64,000 nt of DNA, from NCBI RefSeq assembly GCF_019511445.1, contig NZ_JAEUAN010000019.1:62001-126000 (forward strand), given 5' to 3'. Source of the stretch: Aliirhizobium wenxiniae. GTDB taxonomy: Bacteria > Pseudomonadota > Alphaproteobacteria > Rhizobiales > Rhizobiaceae. The first letter of the stretch is position 1. Every line of letters starts with the position of its first letter. The position numbers and the translations under genes were made by a program. Under the pieces are notes generated by a model. That model saw only the letters and a program-made list of their open reading frames with translations. It had not been told where the DNA came from and ran no database searches. Of the stretch, positions 27,510-35,438 are shown in pieces.

Positions 27510-27544
27510 CGAGTGGACTTAGTTCATTGAACTTAGTCCACTCG
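27510..27544. promoter_or_regulatory. 35-bp near-perfect palindrome, probable toxin-antitoxin operator
   Basis: The arms 27510-27526 and 27528-27544 match as inverted repeats at all but one position, around a single central T. The palindrome lies 11 bases before the antitoxin start and 21 bases after the maeB stop. It may serve as the autoregulatory operator of the Phd-type antitoxin, as a terminator for maeB, or both. Confidence 0.55.
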
Positions 27545-27565
27545 ACGGGTCATATCAAGAAATGC

Positions 27566-29851
27566 TTACGACCCTGCATTGTAGGCGGCGATTGCTGCCA
27601 TATTGACGATCTCGCTGTCCTTGGCGCCCATCTGGGTGATCTGCACCGACTTGTCGAGACCGACGAGAAGCGGGCCGATCAGCGTCGAGCCGCCGAGTTC
27701 CTGCAGCATGCGCGTGGCGATCGAAGCCGAATGGATCGCCGGCATGACCAGCACATTCGCCGTGCCGGAAAGGCGGCAGAACGGGTATTGCTCCATGCGC
27801 GTGGCATTGAGTGCCACGTCCGCGGCGATCTCGCCGTCATATTCGAAATCGACACGGCGGCTGTCGAGGATTTTTACCGCCTCGCGCACGCGCTCGGAAC
27901 GCTCTCCGACCGACTGGCCGAAGTTGGAATAGGCAAGCATCGCCACGCGAGGTTCATAGCCCATGCGGCGCGCAACGCGCGCGGCTTCGGTCGCGATATC
28001 GGCAAGGTCCTCTGCATTCGGCTGGTCGTGAACCGCGGTGTCTGCAACGAATATCGTCCGGCCACGGGCAACGACGAGCGAGACACCGATCACCCGGTGA
28101 CCGGGCTTGGTGGAGATGCAGCGCCTCACATCTGCAAGCGCCGAAGCATAGTTGCGGGTCGTGCCGGTCACCATCGCATCCGCATCGCCGACGGCGACCA
28201 TCGTTGCGGCAAAATGGTTGCGGTCATTGTTGATCAACCGCTGCACGTCACGCAGCAGGTAGCCCTGACGCTGAAGCTTGGCATAGAGGTGATCGGTATA
28301 GGCCTCGGTCCGCTTCGAGATACGGGCATTGACGATTTCAATGCCCGGCCGATCGAGATCGATCCCGGCCTTCTCCGCTGTGGCGCGGATCACGTCGTCG
28401 CGGCCGAGCAGGATGGCTGTGCCAAGCTCCTGGTTGCAGAAGGAGATCGCGGCACGCATCACCTGCTCTTCTTCCGCTTCGGCAAAGACCACCCGCTTCG
28501 GGAAGCGTCGTACCCGGTCATAGATGCTCTGTGTCGTGGCTGCGATCGGATCGCGCCGCGCGGCAAGTTCGCGCCCGTAAGCAGCAATGTCGGTTATCTC
28601 GCGACGCGCCACGCCACTTTCCATCGCAGCCTGCGCAACCGCCATCGGAATAGCCGAGATCAGGCGGGGATCGAACGGGACGGGAATGATATACTGTGCG
28701 CCGAAACGCGGACGCACGCCCTGATAGGCGGCAGCCACATCATCCGGCACAGCCTCGCGGGCAAGATTGGCAAGCGCCTGCGCTGCGGCGATCTTCATCG
28801 CATCATTGATCTGGCGGGCGCGAACATCGAGCGCGCCGCGGAAGATGTAGGGGAAGCCAAGCACGTTGTTGACCTGGTTCGGATAGTCCGAGCGGCCGGT
28901 CGCCATGATCGCATCGTCACGGATACGCGCCACTTCCTCGGGCGTGATTTCCGGATCCGGATTGGCCATCGCAAAGATGATCGGCTTGGGCGCCATGGAG
29001 CGGATCATCTCTTCGGTAAAGGCGCCCTTCTGCGAAAGACCGAAGACCACGTCGGCGCCATTCATTGCTTCCTCCAGTGAACGGCGGTCCGTCTTGGCGG
29101 CATGAGCGGACTTCCACTGGTTTATGCCCTCGGTTCGGCCCTGGTAGATCACGCCCTTGGTATCGCAGAGAATGATGTTTTCCGGGGCAAAACCCATTGC
29201 CTTGATCAGTTCGATACAGGCGATCGCAGCGGCACCCGCGCCGTTGCAGACGAGCTTGGTGGTCTTGAGGTCGCGGCCGGTCAGTTCCAGCGCATTGATG
29301 AGGCCGGCCGCGGCGATGATCGCCGTGCCGTGCTGGTCGTCATGGAAAACCGGGATATCCATCAGCTCGCGCAACCGGCTTTCGATGATGAAACATTCCG
29401 GCGCCTTGATATCTTCAAGGTTGATGCCGCCGAAGGACGGGCCGAGATAGCGCACGCAGTTGATGAACTCGTCGACATTTTCGGTATCGACTTCAAGATC
29501 GATCGAGTCGACATCGGCAAACCGCTTGAACAGGACGGACTTGCCTTCCATCACCGGCTTCGAGGCCAAAGCGCCGAGATTGCCGAGGCCGAGGATCGCG
29601 GTGCCGTTCGAGATGACCGCCACCATGTTGCCGCGCGTCGTGTAGTCATAAGCGGTAGCGGGGTCTGCGGCGATTGCCTTTACCGGCACGGCAACGCCCG
29701 GGGAATAGGCCAGCGACAGGTCGCGCTGTGTCGCCATCGGCTTGGTCGGGGTGATTTCGAGCTTGCCGGGGCGGCCATCGGCGTGAAAGTCGAGCGCCTC
29801 CTGCTCGGTTACCGATGTTCGCGTGCTTGCTGTCTTGTCGTTCACGACCAT
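27566..29851 (-). CDS. maeB: NADP-dependent malic enzyme with phosphotransacetylase-like domain
   Basis: 761 residues from ATG 29851, preceded by CTGGAGG; the open frame continues upstream antisense to mutS but has no ribosome site there. The N-terminal malic enzyme (about 1-430) has LAYSPGVAVPVKAI, VFHDDQHGTAI and the NAD(P) fold VCNGAGAAAIACIEL. The C-terminal part (about 440-761) is phosphotransacetylase-like but in this family is considered regulatory. It converts malate to pyruvate, CO2 and NAD(P)H. The equivalent S. meliloti gene is called tme. NADP preference is inferred from similarity to Tme. Divergent from mutS. Confidence 0.92.
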   Translation of the reverse strand: MVVNDKTASTRTSVTEQEALDFHADGRPGKLEITPTKPMATQRDLSLAYSPGVAVPVKAIAADPATAYDYTTRGNMVAVISNGTAILGLGNLGALASKPVMEGKSVLFKRFADVDSIDLEVDTENVDEFINCVRYLGPSFGGINLEDIKAPECFIIESRLRELMDIPVFHDDQHGTAIIAAAGLINALELTGRDLKTTKLVCNGAGAAAIACIELIKAMGFAPENIILCDTKGVIYQGRTEGINQWKSAHAAKTDRRSLEEAMNGADVVFGLSQKGAFTEEMIRSMAPKPIIFAMANPDPEITPEEVARIRDDAIMATGRSDYPNQVNNVLGFPYIFRGALDVRARQINDAMKIAAAQALANLAREAVPDDVAAAYQGVRPRFGAQYIIPVPFDPRLISAIPMAVAQAAMESGVARREITDIAAYGRELAARRDPIAATTQSIYDRVRRFPKRVVFAEAEEEQVMRAAISFCNQELGTAILLGRDDVIRATAEKAGIDLDRPGIEIVNARISKRTEAYTDHLYAKLQRQGYLLRDVQRLINNDRNHFAATMVAVGDADAMVTGTTRNYASALADVRRCISTKPGHRVIGVSLVVARGRTIFVADTAVHDQPNAEDLADIATEAARVARRMGYEPRVAMLAYSNFGQSVGERSERVREAVKILDSRRVDFEYDGEIAADVALNATRMEQYPFCRLSGTANVLVMPAIHSASIATRMLQELGGSTLIGPLLVGLDKSVQITQMGAKDSEIVNMAAIAAYNAGS

Positions 29852-29962
29852 ATCCTCCAGCTTCCTGTGGGCAGCCTCGGGTGAAGCCGCTGCAAATGTT
29901 GTATTCAAAGGGGCTTCACCGATAGTGTCGCGACTTTCCATGCGCAATGAAAAATCGGCCCA

Positions 29963-32698
29963 GTGACCCAGTTTGAACGTTTGTCTATAGACGCCCTGAC
30001 CACCGACCAGCTCGCTTCGGAGGAAAGCCGTGCCACGGCTACCCCGATGATGGAGCAGTTTATCGAGATCAAGGCGAACAATCCCGGTTCGCTGCTCTTC
30101 TATCGCATGGGCGATTTCTACGAACTGTTTTTCCAGGATGCGATTGACGCATCCCGGGCGCTCGGCATCACGCTCACCAAACGTGGCCAGCATATGGGCC
30201 AGGATATCCCAATGTGCGGTGTCCCTGTTCATGCGGCGGATGACTATCTGCAGAAGCTGATTTCGCTCGGTTTCCGCGTCGCTGTCTGCGAGCAGGTGGA
30301 AGATCCTGCGGAGGCCAAGAAGCGCGGTTCGAAATCCGTGGTGAAACGCGATGTCGTGCGCCTCGTCACGCCGGGCACGATCACTGAGGAAAAGCTGCTT
30401 GTCGCCTCGGAATCCAACTATCTGATGACGCTCGCCCGCATCAAGGGCGGTGCCGAGCAGGCGATGGCGCTTGCCTGGATCGACATCTCGACCGGCGTTT
30501 TCCGCCTCGCCGAAACCACGCTTTCGCGTCTGCTCGCCGATATCCTGCGCATCGAGCCGCGCGAACTGATCATGCCGGATACGATGTTCCACGATCCGGA
30601 ACTGAAGCCGGTCTTCGATGTGCTCGGCCGCGTGGCCGTGCCGCAGCCGGCGGTGCTGTTCGACAGCGCCACGTCGGAAGGCCGCATCGCCCGTTATTTC
30701 GGCGTCGGCACGCTGGAAGGCTTTGGTTCGTTTTCCCGCGCTGAATTCGCCGCCGCCGCCGCCGCTATCGCCTATGTCGAAAAGACCCAGATCTCGGAAC
30801 GTCCGCCGCTCGGGCGGCCGGAACGCGAAAGCGGCGCTTCGACGCTGTTCATCGATCCCGCCACCCGCGGCAATCTCGAACTGACGAAGACGCTCTCGGG
30901 CGAGCGCGAGGGCACGCTGCTTAAGGCCATTGACCGCACCGTCACCGGCGGCGGTGCCCGGTTGCTGGCGGAGCGGCTGATGTCGCCGCTGACAGATCCG
31001 GATCGTATCAATCTCCGGCTCGATTCCATCTCCTTCCTGATTGACGAACCATCGCTGTGTTCCGATCTGCGCTCATCGCTGAAACATGTGCCCGACATGC
31101 CGCGTGCGCTGTCCCGCCTTGCGCTTGACCGCGGTGGCCCGCGTGATCTCGGTGCAATCCTCGTCGGTCTCCAGGCGGCGCGTGGTGCGGCGGCATTCCT
31201 CGATGGTTCGATGCTTCCCGAAGAACTGTCGACGGCCCTTGTCGATCTCAAGGCGCTGCCGGTCACAGTCGAAAGTCTGCTCGGCAATATGCTGGCTGAA
31301 GACCTGCCGCTGCTGAAGCGCGACGGCGGTTTCCTGGCAGATGGCGCCAATGCGGAACTTGATGAGGTTCGCGCCCTGCGTGACCAGTCCCGTAAGGTGA
31401 TTGCCGGCCTGCAGCTGCAATATGCCGATGAAACCGGCATCAAGTCACTGAAGATCAAGCACAACAACGTGCTGGGCTATTTCATCGAGGTGACCGCCGG
31501 CAATGCCGGCCCGATGACCGATACGCCGGAAGCCAAGGCCCGTTTCATCCATCGCCAGACCATGGCGAATGCGATGCGCTTCACCACGACCGAACTTGCC
31601 GATCTCGAAAGCCGCATTGCCAATGCCGCCGACAAGGCGCTGACCATCGAACTCGAAGCCTTTAACCGCATGGTCGCAGCCGTCACGGCGGAGGCCGAGG
31701 CGATCAAGGCCGGTGCCCGTGCGCTGTCGATCATCGATGTCGCCGGCGGTCTAGCCATGCTGGCCGAAGAATGGGATTACCGTCGCCCGATCGTCGATGA
31801 CAGCCGCATGTTTGCAATCGAGGGCGGCCGCCATCCGGTGGTTGAGCAGGCACTTCGCCGCCAGTCGTCCGGCCCGTTCATAGCCAACGAATGCGACCTG
31901 TCGCCGAAAAACGGCGGCGAATTCGGCGCGCTCTGGCTGCTTACCGGCCCGAACATGGGTGGTAAATCGACCTTCCTGCGCCAGAATGCTCTGATCGCCA
32001 TTCTCGCCCAGATGGGCTCTTTCGTTCCGGCCGCTGCCGCCCATATCGGCGTGGTCGACCGTCTGTTCTCGCGCGTCGGCGCGTCTGATGATCTTGCCCG
32101 CGGCCGCTCCACCTTCATGGTCGAGATGGTCGAAACGGCAGCCATCCTCAATCAGGCGACCGATCGCTCGCTGGTCATCCTCGACGAGATCGGCCGCGGA
32201 ACCGCGACGTTCGACGGTCTGTCGATCGCTTGGGCCTCGGTCGAACACCTGCACGAAGGCAATCGCTGCCGCGGTCTGTTCGCCACCCATTTTCACGAGC
32301 TGACCGTGCTTTCGGAAAAGCTTGGCCGCCTGTCCAACGCCACGATGAAGGTGAAGGAATGGGATGGCGAGGTCATCTTCCTGCACGAAGTCGGCCCCGG
32401 TGCCGCCGATCGTTCCTACGGCATCCAGGTCGCCCGCCTTGCTGGCCTGCCCGATAGCGTCGTCACCCGCGCCCGCGACGTGCTGACCAAGCTGGAAGAT
32501 TCCGACCGCAAGAACCCGGCTAGCCAGCTTATCGACGACCTGCCGCTCTTCCAGGTCGCTGTGCGAAAAGAAGAGACACGCGGTGGATCTTCCAAGGTCG
32601 AAGAAGCGTTGAAGGCAATCAACCCGGATGACATGAGCCCGCGTGAGGCGCTCGAAGCACTTTATGCGCTGAAGAAGCAGGCCGCCGAAAAGGCCTGA
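29963..32698 (+). CDS. mutS: DNA mismatch repair protein MutS
   Basis: 911 residues from GTG 29963, which has no clear ribosome site; ATG 30047 is a shorter alternative directly before the conserved part. The mismatch-binding domain I has MMEQFIEIKANNPGSLLFYR and the Phe-x-Glu element in GDFYELFFQDA. The C-terminal ATPase has Walker A GPNMGGKSTFLRQ near residue 662, the signature DDLARGRSTFMVEM and Walker B LVILDEIGRGT. It recognises mismatches and recruits MutL. It is divergent from maeB, an order shared with Sinorhizobium. Confidence 0.97.
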   Translation: MTQFERLSIDALTTDQLASEESRATATPMMEQFIEIKANNPGSLLFYRMGDFYELFFQDAIDASRALGITLTKRGQHMGQDIPMCGVPVHAADDYLQKLISLGFRVAVCEQVEDPAEAKKRGSKSVVKRDVVRLVTPGTITEEKLLVASESNYLMTLARIKGGAEQAMALAWIDISTGVFRLAETTLSRLLADILRIEPRELIMPDTMFHDPELKPVFDVLGRVAVPQPAVLFDSATSEGRIARYFGVGTLEGFGSFSRAEFAAAAAAIAYVEKTQISERPPLGRPERESGASTLFIDPATRGNLELTKTLSGEREGTLLKAIDRTVTGGGARLLAERLMSPLTDPDRINLRLDSISFLIDEPSLCSDLRSSLKHVPDMPRALSRLALDRGGPRDLGAILVGLQAARGAAAFLDGSMLPEELSTALVDLKALPVTVESLLGNMLAEDLPLLKRDGGFLADGANAELDEVRALRDQSRKVIAGLQLQYADETGIKSLKIKHNNVLGYFIEVTAGNAGPMTDTPEAKARFIHRQTMANAMRFTTTELADLESRIANAADKALTIELEAFNRMVAAVTAEAEAIKAGARALSIIDVAGGLAMLAEEWDYRRPIVDDSRMFAIEGGRHPVVEQALRRQSSGPFIANECDLSPKNGGEFGALWLLTGPNMGGKSTFLRQNALIAILAQMGSFVPAAAAHIGVVDRLFSRVGASDDLARGRSTFMVEMVETAAILNQATDRSLVILDEIGRGTATFDGLSIAWASVEHLHEGNRCRGLFATHFHELTVLSEKLGRLSNATMKVKEWDGEVIFLHEVGPGAADRSYGIQVARLAGLPDSVVTRARDVLTKLEDSDRKNPASQLIDDLPLFQVAVRKEETRGGSSKVEEALKAINPDDMSPREALEALYALKKQAAEKA

Positions 32699-32723
32699 GC
32701 CGGGCAGTTAAAGGAGTTCACGC

Positions 32724-33206
32724 GTGAGCGTTGCCTTCATGAAGGAAGAAAGTGCCGAGACGGCCGCCGAAACGGTGCTGCCCGACCGGCCGATCTCGCC
32801 ACATCCGAACCTGGTCACGCAAGCCGGGCTGAAGGCGCTTGAACAGCAGTTGCAGGCGGCGCGTGAAGCCCATGAGGCGGCAAACGCGATCGATGATATC
32901 AATGAGCGCCGCCGGCAGGCCGCTGGGCCGGCACGCGATATCCGCTATTTTGCCGAACGCGTTCATACGGCCCAGCTTGTACCGGCACCTGCATCGCATG
33001 AAACCGTTTCGTTCGGCAGTACCGTTCGCTTCAGCCGCGATGATGGTCGCGAGCAGACCTATCGCATCGTCGGCGAGGACGAGGCCGATCCCAAGACCGG
33101 CACGATTTCCTATGTGTCGCCGGTCGCCCGCGCGCTGAATGGCAAGTCCGTCGGTGATCTGGCCACCGTCGGTAACCAGGAAATCGAAATTATCGCCATT
33201 TCGTAA
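32724..33206 (+). CDS. GreA/GreB-family transcription elongation factor-like protein
   Basis: 160 residues from GTG 32724 (AAGGAG, 8-base spacing). N-terminal coiled coil (about 28-75, LVTQAGLKALEQQLQAA) and C-terminal FKBP-like domain with VSFGSTVRFSRDDGREQTYR, ISYVSPVARALNGKSVGDL. Gre factors enter the RNA polymerase secondary channel and stimulate cleavage of backtracked RNA. The coiled-coil tip has DDINERRRQAAGPARD, unlike the DLSEN-type acidic tip of classical GreA, so activity may differ. It follows mutS by 25 bases. Confidence 0.85.
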   Translation: MSVAFMKEESAETAAETVLPDRPISPHPNLVTQAGLKALEQQLQAAREAHEAANAIDDINERRRQAAGPARDIRYFAERVHTAQLVPAPASHETVSFGSTVRFSRDDGREQTYRIVGEDEADPKTGTISYVSPVARALNGKSVGDLATVGNQEIEIIAIS

Positions 33207-33299
33207 TCCGCTTTGCTGCGTATGCAGCGGCTGCGCTTGTGAAGACCTGCGACTGCGGCTATCTGATGCGTCTTCATTCAAACAGAGGCGCATCCCGGC

Positions 33300-34244
33300 A
33301 TGAAACCAGCTTATCTCGTCACCCATTCCGGTGGCTTCCATGCCGATGAACTTCTCTCCAGCGTCATCCTGACCCGGCTTTTCCCCGAGGCGAAGATCGT
33401 TCGCAGCCGTGCGCCGGAATGGATCACGCCTGGTTCCGATCGCATCATCTATGATGTCGGCGGCGCCTATGATGCGCAAAAGCAGATCTTCGACCACCAC
33501 CAGCGCGGCGCGCCGCTGCGCGAAGATGAGGCGCCCTACAGCTCCTTCGGCCTGATCTGGAAACATTACGGCCGTGATTATCTGGCCGCGATGAATATTC
33601 CCGAGGCGCATGTGGATGCCCTGCACGCATCCTTCGACAAGAGCTTTGTCCTGCCGATCGACCTGATGGATAACGGCGCACTGAGCCCGTCGAGCGCCGG
33701 TCCGCTTGCAGGCCTTACTCTTTCGAGCCTGCTGGAAACGCTCAAGCCGAACTTCGACGACAAGGGCGATGGTGCTGATGACCGCGCCTTCCATGCGGCT
33801 CTCGCCATCGCCCGCGCTTTTGTCGAGGCGGGTATTGGCAAGCGCGCCGCCAAGCTGAGGGCTGAAACGCTGGTGCTCGAGGCAATCGAAAAGACCGGCG
33901 AGGGACGCATTCTCGAACTTCCCATGGGCATGCCCTTCCGCCCCGCGATTATCAAGGCCGGTGCCGATCATCTCCTCTTCGTCGTCCATCCGCGCGATGG
34001 CAAGGATTGGTGTGTTACCGGCATCCGCAAGGCGGATGACGGGTTCGAACTGCGCGCCGACCTGCCGAAATCCTGGGCGGGCCTGACGAACGGCGAGCTT
34101 GAGGCCGCTTCCGGCGTCAAGGGCGCCACCTTCTGCCATAACGGCCGCTTCATCGCGGCAGCCACCAGCCGCGAGGCGGCGCTTCAAATGGCAGAGATCG
34201 CGGTCAGGGAAGCGCTTGCCGCGGAAGCGGGCGGTTCCGCTTAA
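33300..34244 (+). CDS. MYG1/UPF0160-family DHH-like metal-dependent hydrolase
   Basis: 314 residues. The N-terminus THSGGFHADELLSSVIL and the VGGAYDAQKQIFDHHQ motif give the His/Asp metal cluster of the MYG1 family, related to DHH phosphoesterases. Eukaryotic MYG1 is a 3'-5' RNA exonuclease; the bacterial role is not established. The start codon ATG 33300 follows CATCCCGGC without a strong ribosome site. It stands between the GreA-like gene and a membrane AraC-type regulator, all rightward, probably in a loose operon. Confidence 0.85.
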   Translation: MKPAYLVTHSGGFHADELLSSVILTRLFPEAKIVRSRAPEWITPGSDRIIYDVGGAYDAQKQIFDHHQRGAPLREDEAPYSSFGLIWKHYGRDYLAAMNIPEAHVDALHASFDKSFVLPIDLMDNGALSPSSAGPLAGLTLSSLLETLKPNFDDKGDGADDRAFHAALAIARAFVEAGIGKRAAKLRAETLVLEAIEKTGEGRILELPMGMPFRPAIIKAGADHLLFVVHPRDGKDWCVTGIRKADDGFELRADLPKSWAGLTNGELEAASGVKGATFCHNGRFIAAATSREAALQMAEIAVREALAAEAGGSA

Positions 34245-34317
34245 GCGGCTTGTCGTGAACATGGTATAGTTTCGCAGAACCTGTTCCGGTCGCTCCGGCG
34301 TTTTTCTGGATATTCCG

Positions 34318-35328
34318 TTGCTTACCATCCCTTTGCCCTTCATCGCCGGATTGATCTTCGCGCTGGTTCTTCATCACAGCCTGAAGGGCGTGGAAGCGCC
34401 GGGAAGCCGCCGTTATTTCGTGGCTTTCCTCATCCTTTATGCGTTGCAGGGCGTGGTTGTCGGCCTGCATTTCGGCTACGGCGTCAAGGCGCTTGCGCCG
34501 ATCCAGCCGATCACCGCCTCGGCCATGCCGCCGCTCGCCTTCCTGGCATTTCGCGGCTTGACGGATGCGGCGATACCAACGCCCTGGCTCCATCTCTGGG
34601 CACCGATCTCCCTTGGGCTTTCGGTCGCCTTTCTGCAAATGCTGGTCGATCCGCTGCTGCTGGTTATCTTCCTGGTTTACGGTGCCGCCCTCTGGCGCCT
34701 GACACGGACCAGCGATGACGAGGTGATGGCCGAAGCGAGCCTCCAGCGTATGCGCCCGGCTTTGCGAGCAGCCCGTCTGACGGCGATCCTGATGTTCTTC
34801 TTCGCCGTAAGCGATGTCGCCGTGGCCGTCTATGCAAGCTTTGCCGGTGCCGAGGGCGTTCCTTTCGCTGTGGCGATCATGAACATCGTCGCGCTCGCGG
34901 CAACGGGCATCTATTACCTTCTGCCTGAAACGGACCAAGCCGCCGTTTCACCGAAAGCGCCGGCGTTGCCCGATCCCGCGGATAAAGCGATCGTTGAGCG
35001 CGTCACAGCAGTCCTTGGCGAGGGCGAACTTTACAGGGACGAAAACCTCAGCCTCGCGAAAATCTCCCGCAAGGCGAAAATTCCGGCGCGCGACCTGTCT
35101 TCTGCCATCAACCGTGCCACGGGCCTCAACGTCTCCCAGTTCGTCAACAACCGGCGCGTCGGCGAAGCCTGCCGCCTTCTGGACGAGACGAGACAATCGG
35201 CGACGGCGATCATGCTCGACGTCGGATTCTCGACAAAATCGAACTTTAACCGGGAGTTTCGCCGCGTAACGGGCATGAGCCCGCGCCAGTGGCGCGCGAG
35301 GTCGAAAGCCGAAACCACCGGCTCTTGA
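34318..35328 (+). CDS. AraC-type transcription regulator with N-terminal membrane domain
   Basis: 336 residues from TTG 34318; no ATG start or clear ribosome site was found, so the exact start is open. The first 210 residues form six or seven hydrophobic spans (for example LPFIAGLIFALVL, YFVAFLILYALQGVVV, LTAILMFFFAVSDVAVAVY, IMNIVALAATGIYYLL). The last 100 residues are an AraC DNA-binding domain with two helix-turn-helix motifs: LSLAKISRKAKIPARDLSSA and ATAIMLDVGFSTKSNFNREF, ending RRVTGMSPRQWR. A transcription factor held in the membrane probably senses an envelope or lipid-phase signal. Ligand and targets are unknown. Confidence 0.85.
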   Translation: MLTIPLPFIAGLIFALVLHHSLKGVEAPGSRRYFVAFLILYALQGVVVGLHFGYGVKALAPIQPITASAMPPLAFLAFRGLTDAAIPTPWLHLWAPISLGLSVAFLQMLVDPLLLVIFLVYGAALWRLTRTSDDEVMAEASLQRMRPALRAARLTAILMFFFAVSDVAVAVYASFAGAEGVPFAVAIMNIVALAATGIYYLLPETDQAAVSPKAPALPDPADKAIVERVTAVLGEGELYRDENLSLAKISRKAKIPARDLSSAINRATGLNVSQFVNNRRVGEACRLLDETRQSATAIMLDVGFSTKSNFNREFRRVTGMSPRQWRARSKAETTGS

Positions 35329-35438
35329 ACTTCATGCTGCAAGGCAACAACTTGGAAACGACCTCTTGTCATAATCGGTGGTCAAGGTGACCAGAAATCG
35401 GTAAAGCCGACCGGCAAACTGGCATCGGCAGGGATGAT

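Noticed and set aside
29852..30592. Long upstream extension of the malic enzyme frame to about 1008 residues
   Set aside because: It runs antisense through mutS, lacks ribosome sites, and the family begins at the ATG at 29851 behind GGAGG.
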